This document shows positions 9,334-19,043 of a DNA stretch of 64,000 nucleotides, piece after piece. A model generated the notes under the pieces. It was given only the letters and a program-made list of their open reading frames with translations. It did no database searches and had not been told where the DNA came from. The stretch spans positions 1,505,353-1,569,352 of the forward strand of contig NZ_CP027806.1 in NCBI RefSeq assembly GCF_003353065.1, written 5' to 3'. The stretch comes from Cyclonatronum proteinivorum (GTDB lineage Bacteria; Bacteroidota; Rhodothermia; Balneolales; Cyclonatronaceae). The number at the start of each line of letters is the position of its first letter. Position 1 is the stretch's first letter. The position numbers and the translations under genes are program-made.

Positions 9334-9422
9334 TATTTTTTGGGTGAAATCCCGTGAACATCACGGTCTTTCGTGGCAGATCAGCGCTCCCAAATCATAA
9401 TTTGAGTCCCTTGCTTTTTGGG
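9334..9422 (+). repeat. Dispersed 3'-end element, copy 2
   Basis: This is the same block order as the other copies, plus strand: TTTTTTGGGTGAAAT, CGTGAACATCACGG, TCCCAAATCA, TTGCTTTTTGGG. It is nearly identical over about 65 bp to copy 4 (36799-36892, opposite strand). It lies beyond the glgC terminator, in the glgC orientation, between the convergent genes glgC and the patatin-like gene. Confidence 0.8.
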
Positions 9423-9492
9423 TTCCTGCGCATGCTACGGTTCCGGAGCAGAACAGGAATCCGGCGTTTATAATGGCTTGACCGGACGGGTG

Positions 9493-10236
9493 TTAAAGGT
9501 GCTTCATAGCCGTGTCGTAGCCGATTTTAATCAGATCTTTTAGCGCTTCGGGATCACTTCTGGAAAAGCCGTGAAGTTCCGGGGCAATAATCACGTTGGC
9601 ATCCTCTGACTGCAGCTGTGCCGCATTGTCAAGGGCAATGTCCATGGCGTTGATCATCACATCAATCACATCCTCGGGTTTATCGTATTTGCGGTTGGCG
9701 TTCAGATCTACCGCAACAATATGCGAAGCGCCCATTTCTACAAGCGGACTAACGGGCACATTCTCCATAATACCGCCGTCCACGAGCATACGCCCCTCAT
9801 GCTCAACAGGGATGAAAACGCCCGGAATACAGGTGCTCGCCCGGACCGCTACCGAAAGCTTGCCCGATGTGAAAACTACTTTTTCACCTTTCCCCACATC
9901 GGTCGCAATGATGGCGAGCGGAATATCTGCATCCTCAATATCCACATCCTTAATGTAGTCGTCTGCGATATCAGCCATCTTGTCATTGCTGAGAAAGCCA
10001 AACTTCGAAAGCGAAAATGAGCTGACATCGAGCCACTCCAGCTCACTCATAAGAGATTCTATTTTGTGGGAATCAAGCCCAAACGCAAACAGTCCGGCAA
10101 CGAGCGCACCAATGCTTGTCCCGGAAATATGCGTCACTTCGATTTGTTTTTCCTCAATGGCACGTAAAATGCCAATGTGTGCGGCCCCAAGTATCGCGCC
10201 GCCGCCGAGCGCCAATGCAATTTTGTTTGAACTCAT
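9493..10236 (-). CDS. Patatin-like phospholipase family protein (RssA/NTE type)
   Basis: A serine hydrolase of about 247 residues with the patatin Ser-Asp dyad. The oxyanion loop LALGGGAILG is near the N-terminus, the nucleophile elbow is GTSIG, and the catalytic Asp sits in LVDGG(I)MENVP. It probably acts as a lipid acyl hydrolase in the cytoplasm or at the inner membrane; the physiological substrate is unknown. I place the start at the ATG at 10236 because GGAAAGG lies 7 nt upstream on the minus strand; the frame can be extended five codons to a TTG at 10251, but that would absorb this ribosome-binding site. The gene converges on glgC. Confidence 0.85.
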   Translation of the reverse strand: MSSNKIALALGGGAILGAAHIGILRAIEEKQIEVTHISGTSIGALVAGLFAFGLDSHKIESLMSELEWLDVSSFSLSKFGFLSNDKMADIADDYIKDVDIEDADIPLAIIATDVGKGEKVVFTSGKLSVAVRASTCIPGVFIPVEHEGRMLVDGGIMENVPVSPLVEMGASHIVAVDLNANRKYDKPEDVIDVMINAMDIALDNAAQLQSEDANVIIAPELHGFSRSDPEALKDLIKIGYDTAMKHL

Positions 10237-10368
10237 AAATCGCCTTTCCAAAAGGTTGATGTTTAATCCTGGAAATGTACGTCTCGGCTTTGGGCCGTGC
10301 TGCCGCTGCCGCTGTCACTGCCGCTTCGCGCAACAATCAGGCAGGGTGGTTCGCTTGGGCCTGCAGCA

Positions 10369-11082
10369 TCAGGGTTCTTCGGCCTGAATTTCAAGCAGCT
10401 TGGAAAGCGCACGGTCGCGCAAACCCTCGAAGTGCGCGGGCCTGAAATCGCCGTTGTTGAACTTCATATACAGCCAGATCAGATAGGTGGCAATAACATC
10501 TTCATAGCAATAGTGCTCGATTGCAGCAAGCTGTCCGTTCTGATACATTTCATACACCGCGTTGCCTTCCCCCGTCTTTTTGAACGGAATGCCGAGCAGA
10601 AGCCCCAAATGCTTGAGCTTGGGCCAGGAGCTCGCCCCGAAGTTGCTGAACTGATCGACCAGATCAATATTTTGCTGACTGTAGCGGTACTTGATGTCGT
10701 GCGAGTTGAGCCGTTGCGGCAGCGGCAGTCCGTGCTTCAGGCTCCGGTAAGTGAGCAGCGGAATGTCGAATCCGCGTCCGTTATGGTGAATCAGGCCGAA
10801 ATCCTTATACACCCGCAGCGCATCGATAAGCTGTTGAATGCCCTCCTTTTCGTCGGTTCCGTGCCAGCCAAGCTTGTTTTTAGGATTTCCCTCATTGTCG
10901 ATCCACAAGCCTACCCATGAAACCATCCGGTGAAACATAGGCGGCAGGAAGCCTGATTTGTTTTTGGCCAGCTCCTCTGTGGCCCGCTCCATCAGTTCCG
11001 GTTCGGGCAGATCCGGCTCGTCCAGCGCAAGCCGTACAAAATCAATGTCAGGAATGGTTTCAATATCAAAAACAAAAAACAT
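10369..11082 (-). CDS. PolB-like 3'-5' exonuclease family protein
   Basis: The 237-residue protein matches the predicted '3'-5' exonuclease related to the exonuclease domain of PolB' family (PF10108 type). The ExoI motif DIETIPD lies at residues 6-12. An ExoII-like segment, LIHHNGRGFDIPLLTYRSL, carries the Asp after N/G. The ExoIII-like segment is YEDVIATYLIW. A DEDD nuclease acting on DNA or RNA ends is the family expectation; the actual substrate is unknown. It follows the antiporter gene by 37 bp, so the two are probably co-transcribed, although no functional link is obvious. Confidence 0.85.
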   Translation of the reverse strand: MFFVFDIETIPDIDFVRLALDEPDLPEPELMERATEELAKNKSGFLPPMFHRMVSWVGLWIDNEGNPKNKLGWHGTDEKEGIQQLIDALRVYKDFGLIHHNGRGFDIPLLTYRSLKHGLPLPQRLNSHDIKYRYSQQNIDLVDQFSNFGASSWPKLKHLGLLLGIPFKKTGEGNAVYEMYQNGQLAAIEHYCYEDVIATYLIWLYMKFNNGDFRPAHFEGLRDRALSKLLEIQAEEP

Positions 11083-11119
11083 AGCAGATCAGAAAAGGGC
11101 GTGGTTAAAGGTTGGTTTC

Positions 11120-13636
11120 CTAAAATTCAGACCGGGCTTTGGTGATGATTTTGCTCACTTCGGTAAAGTTCCGGGCCTCCATGAGCTTTTTGTAGGTTTT
11201 GCGGTGACCCAGCAGCCGCGCGATGTTACCCAGGGTACGGATGTTGCGCTGCGTGCTGTGTGAAGCAGGCGTGATAAGCACAAACAGCAGCTTCACCTTT
11301 TCCTCAATATCGGGATATTCAATTCCGTTGGGGCTGATTCCCAGAAACAGGGTCGGCTTTTCTACATTCACTGACCGGCTTTTGGTCAGCACGACGCCGG
11401 GCAGCTCACCCGGGAGATTATCCGTTTCCTGCGTAAGCACCTTGTCAATAATTTCGGTGAGCTCAACAGGGTTGGCACTGAAACGTTTCGACATCAGTTC
11501 GCGCAGCGCCTGACGCGCATCCATATCGTCCAGCTCAAAGTTCACATTCTCGTTATGGATGTCCGGAATATCCTGCATGGAATCAAAAGCGACGTAGTTG
11601 TGCGCGTTTTCATCAGAACTTACTTCTGCCGGATAAATGGTGAGAAAATTGACGTCAGGATAGTTCTGAGCAATAATCCGCGGCAGTCGCTCAAGATTGG
11701 CATCCCAGGAAACCGTGCCGTTGCGGGTACTGAGCAGAATGAGCAGGTCTTCTTCATCCTTAAACTGAATGCGCTCATCTTTGAGCAGATCAGACCACTC
11801 ATTCAGGGTAATGTACTCCGCTTCAATCTCCGGATCTTTATTGCTGATGATTTCGCGCATGGTTTTGTGATTGTTGCGCGAAGTAACGACCACAAGGCTT
11901 GCACCAATTTCATTCACCATATTTTTGATGGTCCCCACAGCGCCTGTAAAGCCGGTTTCACGATCCAGATAAGGCGGTACCACCAGGAAGATTCGTTCGG
12001 TAATGTTGATGGGATGAACAACTTTGGATACCATAATCAGCTGTTTACTTTCATCCAGCAGCTGATCAAGCACGGTTCCGAAGATAAGCTGACGCGCAGA
12101 AATTTCGCCGTTCCAGCCGATCACAACATGCGATATGCGCAGTTCACGGATTGCACGCGTGATCCCGTTCGATATGTTCATGTCGATTCGCGTAACCGGG
12201 ATTACCGGAGTTTCGGCGGCGGCGGCATGCACAACGGCATGGCTCAGCATCTTCTCGCTTTCAGCTACGCGGGCGTCGGTATCCGCATTTTCTGAGCTGC
12301 GGGCAACGGTTAGCGGGAAAAGCGGCTCGCTGGAATTGCTTCGGCGGATGATCATCGCAATATCCATCAGGGCTTCAGCGGTCTGCGGATTAGCCAGCGG
12401 AACCAGAATACGCTCTGGAGCGTCCTGCGGATTGTACTGCGCGCTTGCTTCCTGAAGCGCAACCTGCCGCCCGAATCGCTCAACGAGACTCGGGCCAATC
12501 AGGCAGGTGATCAGAATCATCAGAACCACAGCGTTCACCGAAGTTTGCGATAAAAGTCCGATTTCGAAACCCACAAGCGTTACGGCCAGGGTTGCAGCAG
12601 CCTGCGGAATGGTAAGCCCGGCAATGGTCCAGCCTTCGGCTGGTGACATCTTGTAAATCCACTGCGTTATTTTGGCAGCCAGGCTTTTTCCGAAAACAAC
12701 GAGCGCAACAAATGCCCCGGTCTGTGCCCAGACTTCCCAGCTTTCGGCCATAACGCGCACATCAACAAGCATCCCCACTGAAATAAGGAAAAACGGGATG
12801 AAGTACGCATTCCCAACAAACTGAACACGGCTCATGAGCGTACCGCTCTCCGGAACCAGGCGGTTCAGGGTGAGTCCGGCCAGAAACGCACCAATGATAG
12901 GTGCAAGCCCTACCACATCCGCCAGGAATGCGGAAATAAAAAGCAGCGCAATCATAAACACATATTCGGTATTGGTCTGATTGCGCACATTTTTAAAAAA
13001 CCAGCGACCAAGTACGGGCAGGCCGAGTAAAATCAGCGCCGTGTAGCCCACTACGAGCAGGGCAAAGGTAAGCCAGAAGGTGAAGCCGGTTGCATCAGAA
13101 AGAGAGTTTGCCACAATGGCCAGAATCAGCAGCGAAAACATGTCGGTAACAATCGTACCGCCCATGGCCATGGTCACCCCGGTATTTTTGGTGATACCAA
13201 TCCGGTTGGCAATCGGGTAAGCGAGCAGGGTATGCGAACCCACGATGGAGCCCAGCAGCAGTGAAGACGCCAATGAAAAATCAAGGAGCAGCATCCCGAC
13301 AGGCAGCGCCGCAAGCTGCGGTATCAGAAATGAGATGAGACCAAATGCGACGCTCTTGTTCCGGTTTTTCTCAAACTTGTTGAGATCAATGCTCAGGCCT
13401 GCCATAAACATCAGGTACAGCAAGCCTACGGTGCCCAGCAGAATGATGGTATCATCGCGCTCAAGCAGGCCGAGAACACTCGGGCCCACAATGGTACCGG
13501 CCAGAATCGTACCAACCAGCCCAGGTATTTTGAGCCGCTGCACGACCATCGGTGCCAGCAGGATGATGAGCATCACTATGGCAAAGATTAATACCGGATC
13601 GTTGATCGGCAGACTGAAATTATAAAGTAAATGCAA
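11120..13636 (-). CDS. Cation:proton antiporter (CPA2) with USP and degenerate PTS EIIA C-terminal domains
   Basis: An 838-residue inner-membrane protein. Residues about 12-395 are a 12-13 TM Na+/H+ exchanger domain (CPA2 type), including GTILAGTIVGPSVLG, LFMAGLSIDL-like text and GAFLAGLTLNRLVPES. Residues about 410-700 resemble one or two universal-stress-like regulatory domains (ERILVPLANPQTAEALMDIA). The last 130 residues align with PTS EIIA of the PtsN/fructose type (GVVLTKSRSVNVEKP... GISPNGIEYPD... KVKLLFVLITPA... IARLL). The residue aligned with the phosphorylated His of IPHAR is Lys (LTKSR), so it probably senses rather than carries phosphate (inference). The only available start at the N-terminus is TTG, since a stop codon lies 9 nt upstream. 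Confidence 0.88.
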   Translation of the reverse strand: MHLLYNFSLPINDPVLIFAIVMLIILLAPMVVQRLKIPGLVGTILAGTIVGPSVLGLLERDDTIILLGTVGLLYLMFMAGLSIDLNKFEKNRNKSVAFGLISFLIPQLAALPVGMLLLDFSLASSLLLGSIVGSHTLLAYPIANRIGITKNTGVTMAMGGTIVTDMFSLLILAIVANSLSDATGFTFWLTFALLVVGYTALILLGLPVLGRWFFKNVRNQTNTEYVFMIALLFISAFLADVVGLAPIIGAFLAGLTLNRLVPESGTLMSRVQFVGNAYFIPFFLISVGMLVDVRVMAESWEVWAQTGAFVALVVFGKSLAAKITQWIYKMSPAEGWTIAGLTIPQAAATLAVTLVGFEIGLLSQTSVNAVVLMILITCLIGPSLVERFGRQVALQEASAQYNPQDAPERILVPLANPQTAEALMDIAMIIRRSNSSEPLFPLTVARSSENADTDARVAESEKMLSHAVVHAAAAETPVIPVTRIDMNISNGITRAIRELRISHVVIGWNGEISARQLIFGTVLDQLLDESKQLIMVSKVVHPINITERIFLVVPPYLDRETGFTGAVGTIKNMVNEIGASLVVVTSRNNHKTMREIISNKDPEIEAEYITLNEWSDLLKDERIQFKDEEDLLILLSTRNGTVSWDANLERLPRIIAQNYPDVNFLTIYPAEVSSDENAHNYVAFDSMQDIPDIHNENVNFELDDMDARQALRELMSKRFSANPVELTEIIDKVLTQETDNLPGELPGVVLTKSRSVNVEKPTLFLGISPNGIEYPDIEEKVKLLFVLITPASHSTQRNIRTLGNIARLLGHRKTYKKLMEARNFTEVSKIITKARSEF

Positions 13637-14095
13637 GCTTGGTTAGTTTAGAAAGACGGTGTTTAGGAAAAACGCCTTGTAGCGGGCGTGAACAAAAAAG
13701 TTCGCCTAAAATACGGAGAATAAAGTCTGAACAGATAATAGCATTTTGAAGAACTAAATCAAGTTTTGCCTTTTAATGTGTGCTGCATGTACTCCGGATG
13801 GATTCGCCCGCATAACTCAGTCTGAATGATTAGTAAGCAGGTGTTCGGAAGCATGCAAATCAATAAAAAAGCCGACGACCTTACCCCTCACAGCCTTTAG
13901 CCTGCGCATAAGCCGAAAATGGTTTTATGAGCCTGAGAACGCTTTCTTTCCGGCTTGAAAGGTTTTTGATTAAAGCATTGATGGGCAATGAGATAGGTAT
14001 GAAATCGAATCCTGTCGGGAATTATGCGGGTATGGCTTCATGTCCGCATTGAAAAGTGTTATCTTCAGCAAACTCTCTTCCAAAAGCCCAAAACT
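13637..14095. other. Intergenic region upstream of guaB and of the antiporter gene
   Basis: 459 bp with no supported gene. It should carry divergent promoters. One frame reads into guaB from upstream (GTG/ATG choices from 14024), but conservation of the IMPDH N-terminus favours the ATG at 14096. No purine-riboswitch-like structure was recognised. Confidence 0.4.
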
Positions 14096-15574
14096 ATGCC
14101 ATCAGAAGTTTTTGCACACAAAATTACCCGTGAAGGACTCACCTACGACGATGTTTTACTCGTACCGGCGCATTCACAGGTTTTACCCCGGAATGTGGAT
14201 ACATCCGTAACCCTTGCCCGAAACCTGAAACTCAACATGCCGGTGCTTGCCGCCGCGATGGATACAGTCTCGGAATACCGCCTTGCCATTGCCCTTGCCC
14301 GTGAAGGGGGGATGAGCATCCTTCATAAAAATATGACGATAGCAGAGCAGGCAGAGCAGGTTCGCCTGGTGAAGCGCAGCGAAAGCGGGATGATCGTGGA
14401 TCCGGTAACCCTTGGTGCCGACGCAACCGTCGCGCAGGCCCGCGATGTGATGACCCGCCACAAAATTGGCGGCATTCCGATTGTAGATGGCAACCGCAAG
14501 CTTCTGGGCATTGTGACCAATCGGGATTTGCGTTTTGAAACCGACTTCACCCGCAAGCTCACGCAGATTATGACGTCGGGCAGGCTGGTTACGGCACGCG
14601 CGGGTACTACCTTAGAAGAAGCAGAAAGCCTGTTACAAACCCACAAAATTGAAAAGCTGCCCATCATTGAACCGGACGGCACCCTTGTCGGACTGATCAC
14701 ATTTAAGGATATTGAGAAGAAGAAAAACTTCCCGAATGCCTGTAAAGATGAAATAGGCCGGCTCAGGGTAGGTGCAGCAGTAGGTATTGCAGCCGATACG
14801 GTAGACCGGGTTGCGGCACTCGTACACGCTTCGGTGGATTGTATCGTGGTGGATACGGCACATGGTCACTCTCAGGGGGTGATCGATATGGTAAAAACAC
14901 TGCGTGCAGCGTATCCTGAACTCGTTATCGTTGGCGGCAATATTGCTACCGCACAGGCCGCTGAAGCGCTCCACAAAGCCGGTGCTGACGCCGTTAAAGT
15001 GGGCGTAGGTCCGGGTTCAATTTGCACAACCCGGATAGTGACCGGGGTGGGCGTTCCGCAGCTGAGCGCCGTGCTGGAAGTTGCCGCTTATACCAGGGCC
15101 AACGGCTTAGGCCTAATTGCCGATGGCGGAATCAAGCAAACGGGCGATATCCCCAAAGCCATAGCGGCCGGCGGTGACGTGGTCATGCTGGGATCGATGT
15201 TCGCAGGCGTTGACGAAAGTCCCGGAGAAACCATCATTTATGAAGGCCGCAAATTCAAAACCTATCGCGGCATGGGCAGCATTGGTGCGATGAGTCAGGG
15301 CAGCAAGGACCGCTACTTTCAGGATGTGGAAGATGATGTGAAAAAGCTGGTTCCGGAAGGTATTGAAGGTAGGGTCCCTTACAAAGGAACCCTTGCTGAA
15401 GTGGTCTATCAGATGAGCGGTGGCTTGCGCGCCGCCATGGGATACTGTGGTGCAGCGAGCATAGAAGCGCTGCAGCAGGCCGAGTTCGTGCGGATTTCCC
15501 CGGCAGGTATGCGGGAAAGTCATCCCCACTCCGTACATATTACAAAAGAATCGCCTAACTACTCCATGCGGTAG
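14096..15574 (+). CDS. guaB: Inosine-5'-monophosphate dehydrogenase
   Basis: The enzyme oxidises IMP to XMP with NAD+, the first committed step to GMP. At 492 residues it has the normal two-part form: a (beta/alpha)8 barrel ([14 protein letters not shown] at the N-terminus, [26 protein letters not shown]), interrupted by two CBS domains at about residues 95-210. The catalytic Cys is C310 in [13 protein letters not shown], and the flap YKGMGS-type text appears as [10 protein letters not shown]. The start at 14096 fits the family; an upstream in-frame ATG at 14024 would add 24 residues of unconserved sequence. The next gene begins 6 bp after the stop. Confidence 0.96.
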   Translation: MPSEVFAHKITREGLTYDDVLLVPAHSQVLPRNVDTSVTLARNLKLNMPVLAAAMDTVSEYRLAIALAREGGMSILHKNMTIAEQAEQVRLVKRSESGMIVDPVTLGADATVAQARDVMTRHKIGGIPIVDGNRKLLGIVTNRDLRFETDFTRKLTQIMTSGRLVTARAGTTLEEAESLLQTHKIEKLPIIEPDGTLVGLITFKDIEKKKNFPNACKDEIGRLRVGAAVGIAADTVDRVAALVHASVDCIVVDTAHGHSQGVIDMVKTLRAAYPELVIVGGNIATAQAAEALHKAGADAVKVGVGPGSICTTRIVTGVGVPQLSAVLEVAAYTRANGLGLIADGGIKQTGDIPKAIAAGGDVVMLGSMFAGVDESPGETIIYEGRKFKTYRGMGSIGAMSQGSKDRYFQDVEDDVKKLVPEGIEGRVPYKGTLAEVVYQMSGGLRAAMGYCGAASIEALQQAEFVRISPAGMRESHPHSVHITKESPNYSMR

Positions 15575-15580
15575 GATATC

Positions 15581-16957
15581 GTGCAGGCCGGATTTGTGAC
15601 CGAAAAGCAGCAATCGGAGTCAGACGACAGCGGTAAAAACGTCTTACTTATTGCCTACTACTTCCCCCCTATGGGTGGTAGCGGCGTACAGCGTCCGGTG
15701 AAACTGGCAAAATACCTTCCCAGCTTTGGCTGGAATCCTGTCATTCTCGTTCCTGAGCCGGGCGCGTATTATCATTTTGATGAAAGTTTAGCGCAAGAAA
15801 TCAGCGAGCTGAAAATACCGCCGGTACGGGTGAAGGCCCGGACGCTGTTCCATGCCGCCGCCGGGATTGCCGGGGTAGGGCAGCTGAAGGTACAGCCACA
15901 AGAGTGGAAAACCCGCTTGCTCTCCTTTATAACGTCATGGTTTTTTGTGCCCGACAATAAAACAGCGTGGATCAAGCCGGCCCTGGAACAGGCAGCCAAG
16001 CTGATACGCGAGCACAATATCAAAGCCGTCATTGCTACTGCGCCGCCGTACAGCAATCTACTGATTGCCGCGCGCATTCGTGAAGCATTTCACATTCCGG
16101 TAATCATGGATTTTCGGGATGAATGGCTTCAGAGTCACTGGGTCAGCTATCCGACTTCGTGGCATTTCCGCCGTATGCAGCAAACGGAACAGGCCGCCCT
16201 TTCCCGCGCTGATTATGTGACAGTGGTAAATGAGGCCTACCGGGATTCCATTTCGCGCCGCATGCCGGGACCGAAGCAAAAAAGGATACAGGTCATCCCA
16301 AACGGCTATGATCCTGCAGATTTCGAAGGCGCTGAAGTAACACAGACGGGTTCAGGAACGCCTGAGACAGATTCGAAGCATCAAAAAGTATTTACCTTGT
16401 TGCACAGCGGCCGGTTTTACAGCGGCATACAACCCGACGACCTGCTCGAAGCCGTACACCGGTTTTTGCAGAACCATCCGGAAAAGCGAAAGTGTTTCCG
16501 GCTCGCATTTCAGGGAGGACTTACAGATACCCATCAACAGCAAATCAAAAAGCTGGATCTTGAAGACGTCACCCGGGATTATGGCTACCTGCCGCATAAG
16601 AAGGCCGTCCGGAATCTTATGCAGGCAGACGCCCTTTTTCTAACGCTGGGGCACATTCCCCAAATTGAAGCGGTTACGCCGGGCAAGCTTTTTGAGTATA
16701 TCGGCAGCGGTAAGCCCGTGCTTGCCTATCTTCCTGAAGGGATATCCCAAAAGCTTCTCCAAGGCTATGGCGCATGTTTTTTAGCGGATCTTGGTGCCAA
16801 ACAGCAGCAGTACAGAGCCCTTAAAGCCCTTTTCTTTGCCTGGGAAAAAGACCGGTTGCCACAGCCGGATCCTGAATACTGCCGGCAGTTCAGCCGTATA
16901 GAAATCGCCGCAGCCTTCGGAAAGATATTGGATCAGCTAAGGCTGCGCGAAAGCTGA
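15581..16957 (+). CDS. Glycosyltransferase family 4-like protein
   Basis: A 458-residue GT-B fold protein. The N-terminal acceptor domain starts with VLLIAYYFPPMGGSGVQRP and includes IMDFRDEWLQS. The linker VIPNGYDPADF precedes the C-terminal donor domain, with LLHSGRFYSG, GYLPHKKAVRNLM and TPGKLFEYIGSGKPVLAYLP, where the conserved Glu of GT4 enzymes lies. It probably builds a surface polysaccharide; donor and acceptor are not evident. The start is a GTG six bases after guaB with GGA just before it, and a second in-frame GTG lies five codons further. It may be co-transcribed with guaB, a known loose arrangement without clear meaning. Confidence 0.82.
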   Translation: MQAGFVTEKQQSESDDSGKNVLLIAYYFPPMGGSGVQRPVKLAKYLPSFGWNPVILVPEPGAYYHFDESLAQEISELKIPPVRVKARTLFHAAAGIAGVGQLKVQPQEWKTRLLSFITSWFFVPDNKTAWIKPALEQAAKLIREHNIKAVIATAPPYSNLLIAARIREAFHIPVIMDFRDEWLQSHWVSYPTSWHFRRMQQTEQAALSRADYVTVVNEAYRDSISRRMPGPKQKRIQVIPNGYDPADFEGAEVTQTGSGTPETDSKHQKVFTLLHSGRFYSGIQPDDLLEAVHRFLQNHPEKRKCFRLAFQGGLTDTHQQQIKKLDLEDVTRDYGYLPHKKAVRNLMQADALFLTLGHIPQIEAVTPGKLFEYIGSGKPVLAYLPEGISQKLLQGYGACFLADLGAKQQQYRALKALFFAWEKDRLPQPDPEYCRQFSRIEIAAAFGKILDQLRLRES

Positions 16958-17074
16958 AAAAATGGGCGCAAAGTTTTCTAAGAAAATGCGCGTAAACATC
17001 ATATCTTAGCCTTTCTTTAGAAATAACCGGAATACCTCCGACAGCCTGAATAACAAAAGTATCACACTGACCGG

Positions 17075-17947
17075 ATGCTTGAATTTTTATCGCGAATAAC
17101 ATCCTTCAGCAATGAGAAATTAACCGTTTTGCTGTGGCAGGGACAAGCACACGAAACCAACAAGCCTTATACCATTGTCCCCCGCAAAATGCTCGGTTTG
17201 CTTGTTGTGACGCATCTCATTGTTATCGCACTGATGTTTTTGTTTTTCTTTCTGACGCCGTTGGGCACATTGCTGTTCAACCGTGAAGATCAGGCCGTCA
17301 GGGAACAGATTGTAGAAATAAGGGACCGTATCGAGGTGCTGCGCGATTCCCTTCATGCAAACGAAATTCAGTTAAGTAACTTCAAGCTTGCCCTTATGCA
17401 AAGCGCTGATACTACATTTACAACCGGTATCAGTGCTGAAGACAGGCCGGAAATATTCAGTGTGGCCCCCGCATTTATGGAATTCGACGATACCGATTTT
17501 TTCACACAGGTGAGAGGGTTGAGTGTAGAAGAAATTGTTCACTCTGCGGAAGACTTTTTCTCATCAGACTGGGAGTTGCCCCTGCGCTTTCCGCTCGAAG
17601 GTACTGTAACACGGGGTTTTGATCTGCAAACCGGTCATACCGGGATTGATATCGCGGCAGCGGAGGGCACAGTCATCAGAACTTTTGCAGATGGCGTCGT
17701 GCTTTTCAGCGGCTTTACCATTCAGTATGGCAATGTTATGGTTATTCAGCACATCAACGGATTTCTGAGCATATATAAGCACTGTAAAAGCCTCGCCCGG
17801 CAAAAGGGTGATTTTGTTAAACGCGGAGACATAATAGGACGCGTAGGCAGTACCGGTATCCTTACATCAGGCCCGCACCTTCATTTTGAACTTTGGCAAA
17901 ACGGGGTGGCACTGGACCCGTCGGAATCATTCACAAATTTAAATTAA
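17075..17947 (+). CDS. M23 family metallopeptidase with N-terminal membrane anchor
   Basis: A 290-residue cell-wall peptidase. One TM segment (about residues 38-62) is followed by a coiled coil (about 68-105, QAVREQIVEIRDRIEVLRDSL), then the LytM/M23 domain (about 170-287). The zinc ligands are seen in the H-x3-D motif (GHTGIDIAA), in the region YKHCKSL and in the GPHLHFEL motif, so the enzyme looks catalytically competent. It should cleave peptidoglycan cross-links or stem peptides in the periplasm. The bactofilin gene starts 5 bp after its stop. M23 peptidases paired with bactofilins set cell shape in several bacteria (established), so a shape-determining pair is likely here. Confidence 0.9.
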   Translation: MLEFLSRITSFSNEKLTVLLWQGQAHETNKPYTIVPRKMLGLLVVTHLIVIALMFLFFFLTPLGTLLFNREDQAVREQIVEIRDRIEVLRDSLHANEIQLSNFKLALMQSADTTFTTGISAEDRPEIFSVAPAFMEFDDTDFFTQVRGLSVEEIVHSAEDFFSSDWELPLRFPLEGTVTRGFDLQTGHTGIDIAAAEGTVIRTFADGVVLFSGFTIQYGNVMVIQHINGFLSIYKHCKSLARQKGDFVKRGDIIGRVGSTGILTSGPHLHFELWQNGVALDPSESFTNLN

Positions 17948-17952
17948 AGCAC

Positions 17953-18360
17953 ATGTTTGGCAGAAAAAAGAATAAGTCTGAAGTCGTAGTACCACCAGCT
18001 GACAATCAGGCTGTACCGGCAATAAATATGGTAAGCGAAAACACCGTCATTCAAGGGCTGATAACTGGTAGCGATGATATTCGCGTATCCGGTAAAGTTG
18101 ATGGTGAAATTGAAATAACAGCCAAATGCATTGTTTCAGCAAGTGGCACCGTGATCGGAAATATTAATTCTAAAGACGCTGATATTGCCGGAAAAGTTGA
18201 GGGGCATGTTGTGTCAGCTAATCGTCTCATTCTCAGGCAGTCTGCGCATGTAACCGGTGACATTAAGACAAATGTGCTGCTGATTGAGGAAGGAGCCAAA
18301 TTTGACGGGGCCTGTCGTATGGGCAGCACCATATCTTTAGAGAAAGAAAGTGAAGTGTAG
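17953..18360 (+). CDS. Bactofilin (polymer-forming cytoskeletal protein)
   Basis: A 135-residue bactofilin. It has a short basic N-terminus (MFGRKKNK) and then a right-handed beta-helix core of about 95 residues, with the DUF583 motif VIQGLITGSDDIRVSGKVDGEI and repeats such as GTVIGNINSKDADIAGKVEGHV. It polymerises without nucleotide and organises peptidoglycan enzymes at the membrane. The ATG at 17953 gives the normal bactofilin N-terminus; the frame extends upstream into the M23 gene, which is not expected to be used. The stop TAG at 18358 is in the same frame as the next gene, atpZ, 57 nt later. Confidence 0.92.
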   Translation: MFGRKKNKSEVVVPPADNQAVPAINMVSENTVIQGLITGSDDIRVSGKVDGEIEITAKCIVSASGTVIGNINSKDADIAGKVEGHVVSANRLILRQSAHVTGDIKTNVLLIEEGAKFDGACRMGSTISLEKESEV

Positions 18361-18417
18361 CAGCAATGGCTACAACAACAGCAACAGCAGGCGAATAACG
18401 AGGAATACGGGGAATTA

Positions 18418-18651
18418 ATGGATGTTCGCGGGTTTGGCCAGTATATTCAGTTCGGATTGCAAATCGGCATTACGATGTCCATACCAGTTCTGATAGGGGT
18501 TTGGCTGGATAATCGCTATCAAACCGGTCCCTGGCTCATGCTTGCGGGTATATTTTTAGGGTTTATATCCATGTTTTGGACCATCTATAAAACTGCAATG
18601 GAGTTAAATGAAAAGGACAGGTACAAACAAAAACACAAAAGAGATGTGTGA
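18418..18651 (+). CDS. atpZ: AtpZ/AtpI-type F0F1 ATP synthase accessory protein
   Basis: A 77-residue membrane protein with two TM helices (about 10-32 and 38-60). It carries the features of the ATPase_gene1/AtpZ family: a [21 protein letters not shown] segment ending in the D-x-R/K turn, then [13 protein letters not shown]. It sits at the head of the ATP synthase cluster, where this family assists assembly or Mg2+ supply. GGGGAA lies 5 nt before the ATG. The frame is open upstream to the bactofilin stop through a Gln/Asn-rich stretch, so a longer product from a non-ATG start cannot be excluded. Confidence 0.85.
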
Positions 18652-19043
18652 TGTGGGCTAAATTTCTGCTATATTTGGCACTTATTGATGCAGTTTTGCT
18701 GGGTTCGGGTTTGTTGATAGCGCATTATTCGGCAAGCATGGATCTGATTCCAGGTCATCTCTTGGCTCTTGTTACGACAAGCCTTAATGCCATAGCAGCT
18801 TTTTACTTCGCAAAGGCAGGAATACATGCTACAATGAATGTATTTATGCTGAAGGTAATGGGAGGTATGGGGCTTAGGATGCTGGTGATGCTGGCAATCG
18901 TTTTTCTTATTATTTTTCTTACCGAGCTCCCTCAATTTCAGTTTATTATTAGCCTCTTTATTGCTTATATTTGCAAGTCTGTATTAGAAATTATTTTTAT
19001 ACTCAAAATTAAAGACAACCCGCAATTATTACGTAATGACTAA
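18651..19043 (+). CDS. Small membrane protein in ATP synthase operon (AtpI/AtpR-like position)
   Basis: About 130 residues with four predicted TM helices (about 5-27, 36-57, 68-95, 98-120). The ATG at 18651 overlaps the stop codon of atpZ (TGATG), indicating translational coupling, and the 3' end overlaps atpB by 8 nt. There is no recognisable catalytic motif. By position and topology it corresponds to the AtpI (UncI) assembly factor that helps form the c-ring, but sequence similarity is too low for me to assign it with certainty. A charged residue within the TM3 region (GLRMLVMLA) resembles AtpR-like proteins. Confidence 0.7.

Noticed and set aside
11555-12295. 246-codon plus-strand frame opposite the antiporter
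   Set aside because: It is a shadow of the antiporter gene; no family features.
13637-14095. Longer guaB start at 14024
   Set aside because: The extra 24 residues are not like any IMPDH N-terminus; the ATG at 14096 gives the conserved start.
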